From Desulfarculaceae bacterium (GTDB lineage Bacteria; Desulfobacterota; Desulfarculia; Desulfarculales; Desulfarculaceae), in the NCBI GenBank assembly GCA_021737145.1, contig JAIPEN010000016.1, positions 1 to 64,000 on the forward strand: 64,000 bases of DNA, given 5' to 3'. Numbering within the stretch: the first letter of the stretch is position 1; every line of letters begins with the position of its first letter. Of this stretch, positions 7,613-16,354 are shown one piece after another. The notes below the pieces were generated by a model. It did not search any database. It worked only from the letters and a program-made list of their open reading frames with translations, and was not told where the DNA came from. A program made the translations under genes and the position numbers.

Positions 7613-8632
7613 ATGCGCCTGGCCCTGTGCGGGATGCCCAGCGCGGGCAAGTCCACCCTGTTCGCGGCCCTGGCCGGACGCCGGGCGGCCGCAGGCGGGC
7701 GGGCCGAGTCCAACCTGGCCCTGCTCAACGTGCCCGACCCCCGGGTGGAGGCGCTCAGCGGTCTGTTCAACCCCAAGAAGACCACCTTTGCCCAGATAAG
7801 CTTTGTGGACCCGCCCCCGCCTCCGGCCAAACCCGAGGACCCGGCCGCCAAGCTGCCCCCCGAGCTGGGCCAGTGCGAGGGGCTTTTGCAGGTGGTCAGG
7901 AATTTCGACGGCGGCCTGGGCGCGCCCGATCCGTCCGGCGAGTATCAGGCATTCGTGGACGAGCTGCTCCTGCACGACCTGATCACCGTGGAGCGCCGTT
8001 TGGAGCGCATCGCGGGCGAGCGCCGGCGGGGCCGCGAGGTGGACAACGAAGAGATCGCCCTGTTGGAGCGGGCCCAGGAGCTTTTGAACGACGAGCGCCT
8101 GCTCAGCCAGGACCACGAGATCCCGGACCATCCCAAGCTGCGGGGCTTCGGGCTGCTCACGGCCAAGCCCCGCATCGTGGTGGCCAACAACGCCGAGGAC
8201 GACCCCGAGCCGCCGGACCTGGGCGCGGGCGCGCCGCCGGTGGTGGTGCGCGCGGCCATCGAGGCCGAGCTGGCCGAGCTGGAGCCCGGGGAGGCGGCCG
8301 AGTTCATGGCCGACCTGGGCCTCAACGAGAGCGCCCTGGACCGGCTCATCGCCGCGGCCTACAGCGCCTGCCGCCTGATCAGCTTTTTCACCGTGGGCGA
8401 GGACGAGGTGCGCGCCTGGACCATCACCCAGGGCACCGACGCCCAGCACGCGGCCGGGGCCATCCACTCGGACCTGGAGCGGGGCTTCATCCGGGCCGAG
8501 GTCATGACCTACGACGACCTCATGGACCAGGGTTCCGAGGCGGCGATCAAGAAGGCCGGCCTCATGAAGGTGGTGGGCAAGGACTTCATCGTCTCCGACG
8601 GCGAGATAATGCACGTGCGCTTCAACGTATAA
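7613..8632 (+). CDS. YchF-type GTPase/ATPase (Obg family)
   Basis: A 339-residue Obg-family P-loop protein of the YchF (OLA1) type. The P-loop GMPSAGKST is at residues 7-15. The nucleotide-specificity motif reads NNAE, matching the NxxE form by which YchF proteins prefer ATP over GTP. The C-terminal TGS/DUF933 domain is recognisable ([16 protein letters not shown] ... DLERGFIRAEV). It is slightly shorter than typical YchF (about 363 residues), and the switch region is shortened. It starts two bases after hemB, an unusual partner. YchF proteins bind ribosomes and take part in stress responses. Confidence 0.88.
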   Translation: MRLALCGMPSAGKSTLFAALAGRRAAAGGRAESNLALLNVPDPRVEALSGLFNPKKTTFAQISFVDPPPPPAKPEDPAAKLPPELGQCEGLLQVVRNFDGGLGAPDPSGEYQAFVDELLLHDLITVERRLERIAGERRRGREVDNEEIALLERAQELLNDERLLSQDHEIPDHPKLRGFGLLTAKPRIVVANNAEDDPEPPDLGAGAPPVVVRAAIEAELAELEPGEAAEFMADLGLNESALDRLIAAAYSACRLISFFTVGEDEVRAWTITQGTDAQHAAGAIHSDLERGFIRAEVMTYDDLMDQGSEAAIKKAGLMKVVGKDFIVSDGEIMHVRFNV

Positions 8633-8635
8633 CCC

Positions 8636-8664
8636 TTGACAGAAGGCCTGGTTGCCTCTAAATA
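8636..8664 (+). promoter_or_regulatory. Sigma-70 promoter of tRNA-Met
   Basis: TTGACA (8636-8641), a 17-base spacer and TAAATA (8659-8664) lie just before the tRNA gene. The expected start of transcription, near 8671, falls five bases before the mature tRNA. Confidence 0.8.
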
Positions 8665-8675
8665 TTAGCCACTCT

Positions 8676-8752
8676 GGCGATGTAGCTCAGATGGTGAGAG
8701 CATGCGGCTCATATCCGCAGTGTCCGGGGTTCAAGTCCCTGCATCGCCACCA
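8676..8752 (+). tRNA. tRNA with CAU anticodon (Met, elongator type, or Ile2)
   Basis: The acceptor stem GGCGATG pairs with CATCGCC, followed by A and an encoded CCA. The anticodon stem TGCGG/CCGCA encloses the loop CTCATAT with anticodon CAU. The initiator features (a mismatched first pair and three G-C pairs in the anticodon stem) are lacking, so this is elongator Met, or possibly Ile with modified C34; sequence alone does not settle that. Confidence 0.93.
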
Positions 8753-8764
8753 TCAAGATTAGAC

Positions 8765-8791
8765 AGGGCCGTCCCTCGGGGCGGCCCTTTT
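8765..8791 (+). terminator. Rho-independent terminator after tRNA-Met
   Basis: AGGGCCG (8765-8771) pairs with CGGCCCT (8782-8788) and is followed by TTT. It lies 12 bases after the tRNA and would end its transcript. Confidence 0.8.
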
Positions 8792-8823
8792 GATTTAAAG
8801 GCCGCCCGCCCCGCCCCGGCCCC

Positions 8824-10005
8824 TTGCCGTACAACCGAGAGCCCTTGCGCAAATACGTCATCCTCATAGCCATCCTCTCGGCCTTTCCTCCCCTGAGCAC
8901 GGACATGTATTTGCCCGCCCTGCCCGAGCTGCGACAGCTCTGGCGCGAGCCCCTGGCCACGGTGAACCTCACCCTGATCGCCTTTTTGTTCACCTACTGC
9001 TTTTTCATGCTGCTCTACGGCCCCATCTCCGACCGCGTGGGCCGGCGCAAGCCCCTCATCGTGGGCATCAGTTTTTACGTGGCCGCCAGCCTGGCCTGCG
9101 CCCTGGCCGGGGGGGTGTGGTCCATGGTGGGCTTCCGGGCCTTGCAGGCGGCCGGCGCGGCGGCGGGCACCGCCCTGGCCCTGGCCATTGCCAAGGACAT
9201 GTTCGAGGCCGAGCAGCGGGCCCAGGTGATCGCCTACGTCTCGGTGATCCTGGCCCTGGCCCCCATGCTGGCCCCCATGATCGGCGGCTGGATCATGACC
9301 CTGGCCACCTGGCACTATATCTTCGTGGCCCAGGCCGCCCTGGGCGGGGTGGCCCTGGTGGCGGTGTGGTTCATGCCCGAGCCGCTCCGGGAGTTCAGCG
9401 GCGAAAGGCTCCGCCGCTCCCTGATCACCTACGCCCGCCTGCTGGCCAACCTCCGCTTCACCGGGCTGAACCTGGCCACCGCCATCATGAGCCTGCCCTT
9501 TTTCGCCTTTATCGCGGGCTCGGCCGACATCTACATCACCCGCTTCGGCCTGAGCGAGACCACCTTCGGCTACTTCTTCGCCTTCAACGCCCTGTCGCTG
9601 ATGAGCGGGTCTTTTCTTTTTTCGCGCCTGGTCCGGGTGGTCTCCACCAAGACCCTGCTCACCCTGTGCTTCGGGGGCATGCTGGCGGCCGGGCTTTGGA
9701 TGTGCCTGAGCAACCACACCAGCCCCTGGGACCTGGCCCTGCCCAACTGGGTGCTGGGTTTCTGCGTGGGCCTGTCGCGCCCGCCGGCCACCAACCTGAT
9801 CCTGGAACAGGTGGACCACGACACGGGCAGCGCCTCCTCGCTCATCGCCTTCAGCTTCATGCTGCTGGGCTCGCTGGGCATGTTCATCGTGTCCTTGGGA
9901 TGGGCCGACAAGATACAGGTGATCGGGGTGCTGGGGGCCGGGGTGGGCGCGGTGGACCTGCTGTTCTGGCTGTGCCTGCGCAACCGCTTCGCGCCCCAGC
10001 GCTAG
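8824..10005 (+). CDS. Bcr/CflA-family MFS efflux transporter
   Basis: A roughly 393-residue major facilitator with 12 predicted membrane segments. The first loop carries the MFS motif A-like GPISDRVGRRKPLI, and the first helix is followed by STDMYLPALPEL, a hallmark of the Bcr/CflA drug-resistance branch. It exports small toxic compounds by proton exchange; the substrate is unknown. No ATG fits the family N-terminus. TTG at 8824 is used, and TTG at 8845 is an alternative. Neither has a good ribosome binding site, so the start is uncertain. Confidence 0.85.
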   Translation: MPYNREPLRKYVILIAILSAFPPLSTDMYLPALPELRQLWREPLATVNLTLIAFLFTYCFFMLLYGPISDRVGRRKPLIVGISFYVAASLACALAGGVWSMVGFRALQAAGAAAGTALALAIAKDMFEAEQRAQVIAYVSVILALAPMLAPMIGGWIMTLATWHYIFVAQAALGGVALVAVWFMPEPLREFSGERLRRSLITYARLLANLRFTGLNLATAIMSLPFFAFIAGSADIYITRFGLSETTFGYFFAFNALSLMSGSFLFSRLVRVVSTKTLLTLCFGGMLAAGLWMCLSNHTSPWDLALPNWVLGFCVGLSRPPATNLILEQVDHDTGSASSLIAFSFMLLGSLGMFIVSLGWADKIQVIGVLGAGVGAVDLLFWLCLRNRFAPQR

Positions 10006-10082
10006 GGCGGCGCCCTGGACACGGCCCGATCCCTGGTATATATCCAGATGATCACACCCGCCTGCCCCGGGATGCCTGAGCC

Positions 10083-11339
10083 ATGCCCTCTTTTCGCGTG
10101 AAAAATCTGGCCATAAGCATCGACAAGCAAGGCGCGGGCGACTACGCCAAGGCCACCTATCCCATCCGCTTCGGCAAATATTCCGAGATCCGCACGCCCG
10201 ACTACGAGTTCCACTTCAACCAGAAGGGCGAGATACGCTTTATCCGGGGCCTGGGCATGGGCTGGCGCCACCCGGGCGAGCTACTCAAGCGCACCGACGG
10301 CAACGACTGGGTCTACTACTCCCTGGGCTCGGTGGGCGAGCGCATCAAGGACCTGCTGGGCGAGTATTACCTGCCCTGCCTGCCCTATCTCAGCAACTCC
10401 ATCTGGGAGTTCAACCCCTTCAACGACGTGAACATCATGCAGGCCTTCGGGGCCTGGGCCCAGACCTGGGCCACCCTGGTGGAGATGCCCGGCGAGGGGC
10501 TGCCCCAGCCGGTGGCCGCCTTCCGGGAGATGGTGGCCGCCAACCACGACACCGCCCTGCACCAGAGCGCCCTGGAGCTCAGGGCCATCGGAGGGGAGCG
10601 CATCTCGGTGCTCCCGCCGGACACCCGCCACGTGGACTACGAGGTGATCCCCCTGATGGTGGCCGACGGCTGCCGCTATCACTGCGGCTTCTGCTGCGTC
10701 AAGTCGCCCACGCCCCACCGCCCCCGCCCCTGGAAGGACATCCAGGGCCAGATCGATAAGCTCAAGGCCTATTACGGCCCCAACCTAAGCTCCTACAAGG
10801 CCCTGTTTCTGGGCAACCACGACGCCCTGGGCGCGGGCGGGGAGCTGCTGGGCCGCGCGGCCGAAGCGGCGGTGGAGGGCCTGGGCCTGCAAGACCCCCA
10901 GCTGTTCATGTTCGGCAGCGCGGACTCTTTGCTGGAGTGCCCGGAGAGCCTGCTTGCCCGGCTGGACCGGCTCGGCGGCCGCACCTACATCAACCTGGGT
11001 CTGGAGTCGGTGGACCAGGCCACCTTGGCGGCGATCAAAAAGCCCCTGAGCGTGGCCCGCGTAAAAGAGGCCTTCCAGCGCATGCTGCGGATCAACCGCG
11101 ACTACGAGGGCATCGAGGTGACCGCCAACTTCCTGCTGGGCGAGATGTTCAGCACGGAGCACTACGACTCCCTGAGCGAGCTCCTGGCCGGGGCCGAGCC
11201 GCCGCCCGGCCGCAAGGGCGCGGTGTACCTCTCGCCCCTGCTGGACAGCCCCCGCAAGCCGGAGCTGTTGCCCGCCTTTTCCCGGATCAAGCAGGCCAGC
11301 CGCCTACCCGCCTACATCTATCTGATCCAAAGGCTTTAG
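10083..11339 (+). CDS. Radical SAM protein of unknown function
   Basis: A 418-residue protein with the radical SAM motif CxxxCxxC at C197, C201, C204 (GCRYHCGFCC), followed by a fourth Cys at 205. The SAM-domain signs LNLGLESVD and EVTANFLLGE follow in the C-terminal half. The first 190 residues form a separate domain that I do not recognise; it is rich in Trp and Tyr around WRHPGELLKR and YYLPCLPYLSNSIWEF. No SPASM or cobalamin domain is seen. It is alone between an efflux gene and two small unknowns, so context gives no substrate. Confidence 0.8.
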   Translation: MPSFRVKNLAISIDKQGAGDYAKATYPIRFGKYSEIRTPDYEFHFNQKGEIRFIRGLGMGWRHPGELLKRTDGNDWVYYSLGSVGERIKDLLGEYYLPCLPYLSNSIWEFNPFNDVNIMQAFGAWAQTWATLVEMPGEGLPQPVAAFREMVAANHDTALHQSALELRAIGGERISVLPPDTRHVDYEVIPLMVADGCRYHCGFCCVKSPTPHRPRPWKDIQGQIDKLKAYYGPNLSSYKALFLGNHDALGAGGELLGRAAEAAVEGLGLQDPQLFMFGSADSLLECPESLLARLDRLGGRTYINLGLESVDQATLAAIKKPLSVARVKEAFQRMLRINRDYEGIEVTANFLLGEMFSTEHYDSLSELLAGAEPPPGRKGAVYLSPLLDSPRKPELLPAFSRIKQASRLPAYIYLIQRL

Positions 11340-11432
11340 CCCCGCCTTGCTCCGGCCTCCTGGCCCGGCTACCATGAAAAGGCATGCCCCGGCGCGCCAA
11401 TCCGGGCCTTTTCTGGGGGCAAGGAGGCATCC

Positions 11433-12035
11433 ATGACGAAAGCGCAACTCTGGCTGGTCATCGCGGTGGCCCTGCTGGCCGGTCTGGCAGGGGGGACCGT
11501 CGCCGGCGGCCTGGCCGTGGCCCAGGGCAAGAACCCCCACGTTATCAGCGCCAACCAGTTTCGCCTGCTGGGCCCGGACGGCGACACCCGGGCCACCCTG
11601 GAGGTGACCCCCCAGGGCGGAGTGGCTTTGGTCATGAACTGGATCAACGGACGGCCCGGGGTGCTCATCTCGGCCAACCACCTGGGCGAGTCGCGCGTGT
11701 TCCTGGCCGATGAGCGCGGAGCGCCCCGCACCGGCCTGGCCGTGACCAGCAAGCGCCTGGCCGGGCTGGTGGTCAACGACTCCCGGGGCAAGCTGCGGGC
11801 GGCGGTGATGGAGCAGAACGGCACCGCCCAGGTCTCCATCACCCGGCCGGGCCAACCCCGCCGTTTCGCCCTGGACCTGATGGTCAGCCGCCGGGGATTC
11901 CCCAGCCTGGCCTTCAAGGACCCCCTGGGCCACAACCGCCTGCTCCTGGCCATGGGCCAGGAGAACAAGCCCCTGATGTGGCTGTTCGACGACGCCGGCC
12001 GCCGCCTCTGGGCCGTGCCGGGAGAGGACCGATGA
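11433..12035 (+). CDS. Membrane-anchored beta-repeat protein, function unknown
   Basis: A 200-residue protein with one N-terminal membrane anchor or signal (about residues 5-31, LWLVIAVALLAGLAGG). After it come short repeats of the type RLLGPDGDTRATL, RVFLADERGAPRTGL and RRLWAVPGE, each about 20-30 residues with Gly-Arg turns. This suggests a periplasmic beta-rich domain. GGCAAGGAGGCATCC precedes the ATG. It overlaps the next gene by four bases, so both are one operon. No enzyme motif is seen. Confidence 0.7.
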   Translation: MTKAQLWLVIAVALLAGLAGGTVAGGLAVAQGKNPHVISANQFRLLGPDGDTRATLEVTPQGGVALVMNWINGRPGVLISANHLGESRVFLADERGAPRTGLAVTSKRLAGLVVNDSRGKLRAAVMEQNGTAQVSITRPGQPRRFALDLMVSRRGFPSLAFKDPLGHNRLLLAMGQENKPLMWLFDDAGRRLWAVPGEDR

Positions 12036-12385
12036 TGACCTGGGACCAGCTCAAGGCCCGGCCGGATTTGATCGGGCGCATCGACTGGGAGATAACCCCG
12101 GCCCAGGCCTTCGAGGCCTTTCAGATAAAGTCCACCGAGGCCCACCGCCACCGGGGCCTGGGCGAGGTGCTTTACTTTTATCTGTCCACCTGGCGGGGGG
12201 AGCGGCGGGTGTTGCTGATCGAGCGCACCTACACCTCCAGCGAGGAGCTGGCCGAGGCCCCGGCCCCGGCCGAGCTGATGGAGCGGGCCGCGCTCGCGGG
12301 CGAGGGCCAGGACATGCCCCGGGGGCAGCTGCCGCTGAGCCCGGAGCTCACCGGCTGGCTGCGCAAGGAGCTGGGAGCGGCCTAG
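12032..12385 (+). CDS. Small hypothetical protein coupled to the upstream gene
   Basis: A 117-residue acidic soluble protein (MMTWDQLKARPDL...). Its ATG overlaps the stop of the preceding gene as ATGA, indicating translational coupling. The middle reads LYFYLSTWRGERRVLLIERTY, likely beta strands; no known domain is recognised. Its stop codon directly abuts the stop codon of the convergent SAP-domain gene. A second in-frame ATG at 12035 is equally possible. Confidence 0.65.
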   Translation: MMTWDQLKARPDLIGRIDWEITPAQAFEAFQIKSTEAHRHRGLGEVLYFYLSTWRGERRVLLIERTYTSSEELAEAPAPAELMERAALAGEGQDMPRGQLPLSPELTGWLRKELGAA

Positions 12386-12649
12386 CTACCTTCCCTGGCA
12401 GGGGGTCAGCCAGGCGCAGTCCTCCTGGCGGCAGTCGTAGATGCGGCCGAAACAGGGCTGATTGCCCTCGGCCACCTGGATGGCCCGGATCAGCTCGCCC
12501 TGGTCCAGCTTGGAATAATCCTTTAGCTTGAATTTGCGGGCCGTCTCGTGCAGCAGAATGGCCAGGCTCAGCTCGTTCTTCCTGAGCTTGGAGTAGTTGG
12601 TCATCTTCAGCTTGCGGGCCTGCTCTTGCAGTTGCTTTACGGTGGGCAT
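12386..12649 (-). CDS. SAP/Rho-N domain protein with Cys-rich tail
   Basis: An 87-residue protein with two Rho_N/SAP-like helix-extended loop motifs: LKMTNYSKLRKNELSLAIL and FKLKDYSKLDQGELIRAIQ. Such motifs bind nucleic acid. The C-terminus has four cysteines (CFGRIYDCRQEDCAWLTPC), likely a metal site. Similar short SAP proteins with a Cys tail are common in Desulfobacterota. It lies 108 bases downstream of nrdJ on the same strand. Specific function unknown. Confidence 0.75.
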   Translation of the reverse strand: MPTVKQLQEQARKLKMTNYSKLRKNELSLAILLHETARKFKLKDYSKLDQGELIRAIQVAEGNQPCFGRIYDCRQEDCAWLTPCQGR

Positions 12650-12757
12650 GCCAAGGCCTCCGGCTAAAATTCCCCACTTCTACCAAAAGTATCAACCCGC
12701 CGCGTGGCCCAGGCAAGGGCGAAACGCAATCTTCACAGGAGGGCCGGGCCGGCCGGC

Positions 12758-14593
12758 CTATTCGCAGCCCGAGGCCCCGCAAAAGGAGCAGGCCAGGCAG
12801 CCGCCGTCGGTCTTCAGGAGGCCGCCGCAGCGGGGACAGTGACCGGATAAGTGCACCCGGGGCGGCGGGTCCTGGCCGGGCAAGGGCAGCAGCTCCAGAA
12901 CCTGGCGGCCCCGGCTGCCGCTGCGGAACACGGTGACCCCCTTGAGCCCCAGGCCGTGGGCCGAGACGAACACCTCCTTGACCGCATCGGGACCGGCCGA
13001 GGCGGGCAGGTTCACCGTCTTGGACACCCCGTTGTCGGTGTGCTTTTGAAAGGCGGCCTGCATGGCCAGGTGCTCCTTGGGCAACACCTGGTGGGCGGTG
13101 GGGAACAGGGCGGCGGTCTCCGGGGGCAGGCCGGACACCGCCCCGGCCTTGCCTTGGCCAGCCAGGGCGGCCAGGTTCTCCGGGCTGTCCAGGCCCAGGG
13201 AAGTCAGGCGGGCCATGAAGCGCGGATTGTACTCCACCAGTTGCTCGCCCTCCAGCACCCGCCGGGTGTAGGCCAGGGCGAAGTAGGGCTCTATGCCCGA
13301 GGAGCAGCCCATGAGCAAAGACAGGGTGCCGGTGGGGGCCACCGTGGTCACGGTGGCGTTACGCATGTGCTGGTGCTCCCCGGCCAGGCGGCTGGCCTTG
13401 AAGGCCGGAAAACTGCCCCGGAGCTGGCCCAGCTCCGCGCTGGCCCGGCGGGCCGCCCCGGAGATGCGGGCCATGATCTCGCTCCCCAAGCGCACCGCCT
13501 GGGGCGAGCCGTAGGGCAGGCCCAGGTCCACCAGCAGGTCGGCCAGGCCCATGACCCCCAGCCCGATCTTGCGGGTGGCCTGGCTGGCCTTGGTCACCGC
13601 GGGCAGGGGGTGGCGGTTGATGGTGACCACGTTGTCCAAAAAGCGCACCGCCAGGGCGGCCGCGTCCTCCAGGGCGGGGTAGTCCACCTGCCCGCCGCGC
13701 AAAAAGCGCGGCAGCACCAGCGAGCCCAGGTTGCAGGACTCGTGGGGCAACAGGGGCTGCTCCCCGCAGGGGTTGGTGGCCTCCAGGTCGCCTAGGGCCG
13801 GGGTGGGGTTGCCCCGGTTGATGGCCTCGTAAAAGGCCAGGCCCGGCTCGCCGCTGGCGTGGGCCGCGCCCACGATGCGCTCCAGCAGTTCGGCCGCTTC
13901 CACGCTGCGCACCACCGAGCCGTCGCGGGGGTTTATCAAATCCCAGCCCGCCCCGGACCGGGCCGCGGCCATGAAGGCGTCGGTGGCCATCACCGAGATG
14001 TTGAAGTTCTCCAGGCGGCCCGGAGTGCGCTTGGCCACGATGAACTGCTCGATGTCCGGGTGGCTGGCCGCCAGCAGGCCCATGTTGGCCCCCCGGCGGG
14101 CTCCTCCCTGCTTCACCGCCTCGGTGGCCATGTCGAACACCTGCATGAAGCTAAGGGGGCCGGAGCTGATGCCGTGGGTGGTGGCCACCACGTCGCCGGC
14201 CGGGCGCAGGCGGGAAAAGGAAAACCCCGTGCCCCCGCCGGACTTGTGGATCAGGGCGGTCTCCTTCACCGCCTGGAAGATGCTCTCCAGGCTGTCCTCC
14301 ACCGGCAGCACGAAGCAGGCGCTCAGTTGGCCCAGGGGGCGGCCCGCGTTCATCAGGGTGGGGCTGTTGGGCAAAAAGTGGCCGTCGGCCATGAGGCTGG
14401 TAAAGGCGCGGCGCATGTCCCGGCAGGCGGAGGCCCCGCCAAAGGGCTCCTCGGCCCGGGCCACCGCGTCGGCCACCCGCCGGAGCATCTGCTCCGGGGT
14501 CTCGCTCACCCGGCCCTGGGCGTCGCGGGCCAGATAGCGCCGCTCCAGCACCGGCCGGGCGTGGGGCCCAAAGGGGAAGGATTCCGCACTCAT
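12758..14593 (-). CDS. nrdJ: Adenosylcobalamin-dependent ribonucleotide reductase (class II)
   Basis: A 611-residue class II ribonucleotide reductase, which makes deoxyribonucleotides with a radical drawn from adenosylcobalamin and works with or without oxygen. Recognisable parts are [18 protein letters not shown] with the first redox Cys, [29 protein letters not shown] with the thiyl-radical Cys region, and [19 protein letters not shown]. The tail has a zinc-type set CPRCGG...CSFCG and a terminal GCE; the last cysteines probably re-reduce the active site. The ATG at 14593 is used because an AGG precedes it; the longer upstream frame adds an unrelated segment. No NrdA/B genes are seen nearby. 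Confidence 0.95.
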   Translation of the reverse strand: MSAESFPFGPHARPVLERRYLARDAQGRVSETPEQMLRRVADAVARAEEPFGGASACRDMRRAFTSLMADGHFLPNSPTLMNAGRPLGQLSACFVLPVEDSLESIFQAVKETALIHKSGGGTGFSFSRLRPAGDVVATTHGISSGPLSFMQVFDMATEAVKQGGARRGANMGLLAASHPDIEQFIVAKRTPGRLENFNISVMATDAFMAAARSGAGWDLINPRDGSVVRSVEAAELLERIVGAAHASGEPGLAFYEAINRGNPTPALGDLEATNPCGEQPLLPHESCNLGSLVLPRFLRGGQVDYPALEDAAALAVRFLDNVVTINRHPLPAVTKASQATRKIGLGVMGLADLLVDLGLPYGSPQAVRLGSEIMARISGAARRASAELGQLRGSFPAFKASRLAGEHQHMRNATVTTVAPTGTLSLLMGCSSGIEPYFALAYTRRVLEGEQLVEYNPRFMARLTSLGLDSPENLAALAGQGKAGAVSGLPPETAALFPTAHQVLPKEHLAMQAAFQKHTDNGVSKTVNLPASAGPDAVKEVFVSAHGLGLKGVTVFRSGSRGRQVLELLPLPGQDPPPRVHLSGHCPRCGGLLKTDGGCLACSFCGASGCE

Positions 14594-14851
14594 GTACCTA
14601 AGATACCGCCAAAGCAGGGTGAAAATGCAAGGGAACGCATATGCCATAAAGGCCGGGCGGCCCCAGCCGCTATTCAGCCAACAAGGGGCGCACGCAAAAA
14701 AGCACCGGCAAGATTGCGATATGGTTCGCCGCCATGCCGGCGGCTGACGCGGCCGGACCCACGGCCTACCGGGGGATATGCGGCCTCATCCCGGCCTTGC
14801 CACGCGGGGGTGCAGGCTTCATGATGGGAACATTAGCAAAGGATGGCTGTC

Positions 14852-15331
14852 ATGATTGCCCTGTTTTATCTGGCCGTGTTCATCGCCGGCGCCTGGCTCA
14901 ACCTGTGGCTGATCAACCCGCCGGTGCCTTTCATGGCCGGGGTGAGCATCATGATCAAGTGGCTCTTGTTCGCCTTCCCCGGGGTGGGGGGCCTCCTGGC
15001 CGCCTATGCCCACACCGCCCGGGCCGACAAGACCGCCGCCTACATCGGCTGGCAGCCGGGCAGCCCCTTCCAGTTCGAGGTGGCCATGGCCAACCTGGCC
15101 CTGGGAGTGGCCGGGGTCATGTGCCTGTGGATGGGCCCTGGCTTCCAGGCCGGAGTAGGGGTGGTCTTCAGCGTGTTCGTACTGGGCGCGGCCAGGGGCC
15201 ACTTCGACCACCAGAAGCAAGCCGAGAACAAGGCCCCGGGCAACTCGGGCGTGTTCCTGTGGCTCAACGACATCATCGCGCCGGCGGCCATCCTGGTGCT
15301 CATGGGCATCCGGGGCATCTTCGGCTCCTAG
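14852..15331 (+). CDS. DUF6790-like integral membrane protein
   Basis: About 159 residues with four predicted membrane helices (around 5-25, 30-55, 80-110, 130-150). Between them is the polar segment ADKTAAYIGWQPGSPFQFEVAMANLALG, which is typical of DUF6790. The ATG at 14852 is preferred to the one at 14843 because AAAGG then has an 8-base spacing. Function unknown. It stands alone, divergent from nrdJ and convergent with the superoxide dismutase gene. Confidence 0.75.
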   Translation: MIALFYLAVFIAGAWLNLWLINPPVPFMAGVSIMIKWLLFAFPGVGGLLAAYAHTARADKTAAYIGWQPGSPFQFEVAMANLALGVAGVMCLWMGPGFQAGVGVVFSVFVLGAARGHFDHQKQAENKAPGNSGVFLWLNDIIAPAAILVLMGIRGIFGS

Positions 15332-15505
15332 CTTCGGCCACACCAGCTGCGACAGCTTCTCCCTACCCAAAGAGGTGGATGCCCACGCCTGGATGACCCT
15401 GTCCCCTGCCGCGAAGATTGGAATAAGCACGGCAAGGTGACCCATAGCGGCGGGGTGAGGCAGGGCAGTTAGCAGAAGCGGCAACTGGGCCCCGCGCCCA
15501 CGCAA

Positions 15506-15537
15506 AAGAGCCTCCGGCCCAGCGGCCGGGGGCTCTT
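15506..15537. terminator. Bidirectional terminator between DUF6790 gene and sod
   Basis: AAGAGCC and CCGGCC pair with GGCCGG and GGCTCTT with one mismatch and a four-base loop. The + strand continues with GTTTTTT, and the minus strand with TTTTG. It sits 20 bases after the sod stop and probably serves both convergent genes. Confidence 0.8.
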
Positions 15538-15557
15538 GTTTTTTGGCGAAACCGGGT

Positions 15558-16256
15558 CTAGGAAGCCAGATTCTTGGCCGCGAAGTCCCAGTTGATCAGA
15601 TGCCCCATGATGCCCTTGATGTAGTCGCCCCGCCGGTTCTGGTAGTCCAGGTAATAGGCGTGCTCCCACACGTCGATGGTGATCACGGGCTTCATGCCGT
15701 CCACCATGGGGTTCAGGGCGTTGCTCGAGCTGACCGCCACCAGCTTGCCGTCCTTGAGGGCCAGCCAGCCCCAGCCCGAGCCGAAGCGGGTGGCCGCCGC
15801 CTTGACCAGGGCCTGCTTGGCCTGGTCCACCGAACCGAAGCCGGCCTTCATCATGGCGGCCAGCTTGCCGGTGGGCTCCCCGCCCCCGCCCGGCTTCAGG
15901 CTCTGCCAATAAAAATTGTGGTTCCACACCTGGGCCGCGTTGTTGAACAGATAGTCGTCCTTGCCATAGGCGCCCAGGATGATCTGCTCCAGGCTCTTGC
16001 CGGCCCAGGGGGTGCCCTTGATGGCCGCGTTGGTCTTTTTCACATACCCCAGGTGGTGCTTGCCGTAGTGAAAGGAAACCGTGCGGGCGCTGATATAGGG
16101 AGCCAGGGCGTCCTGGGCATAGGGCAGGGGCGGACGCACGATCTCCCCGGCGCGGGCGCTCCCCGGCCAGGCCGCGCCCAGGCCGAGGGCGGCGGTTCCC
16201 AGGGCGGCGGTTTTGATGAATCGACGGCGCTGCATGCCTTTTTGGCTTTGGTCCAT
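15558..16256 (-). CDS. Fe/Mn superoxide dismutase with Tat signal
   Basis: A 232-residue iron/manganese-family superoxide dismutase that turns superoxide into oxygen and peroxide. The N-terminus carries a twin-arginine signal (QRRRFIKTAALGTAALGLG ... SARA), so the enzyme is exported folded to the periplasm. Metal ligands are visible: His in FHYGKHH, His in WNHNFYW, and Asp and His in DVWEHAYYLDY. The ATG at 16256 follows an AGGAGG site, whereas the upstream in-frame ATG would place that site inside the gene. Periplasmic Fe-SOD is typical of oxygen-tolerant anaerobes. Confidence 0.93.
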   Translation of the reverse strand: MDQSQKGMQRRRFIKTAALGTAALGLGAAWPGSARAGEIVRPPLPYAQDALAPYISARTVSFHYGKHHLGYVKKTNAAIKGTPWAGKSLEQIILGAYGKDDYLFNNAAQVWNHNFYWQSLKPGGGGEPTGKLAAMMKAGFGSVDQAKQALVKAAATRFGSGWGWLALKDGKLVAVSSSNALNPMVDGMKPVITIDVWEHAYYLDYQNRRGDYIKGIMGHLINWDFAAKNLAS

Positions 16257-16354
16257 GACGGGTTCCTCCTGCATTGCGGTTGCCGGGCCCAGGGGAGCAG
16301 GCCGAGGGTCCTAGTATCAGACTAGGCTCCCGGGCGGGGCGAAACAAGAGGCTC

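Noticed and set aside
8676..8752. tRNA-Met as an attachment site for an integrated element
   Set aside because: No integrase and no direct repeat of the tRNA 3' end was seen in the following 10 kb.
14594..14851. Possible cobalamin-responsive element upstream of nrdJ
   Set aside because: No cobalamin box or core motif was found on the minus strand in this region.
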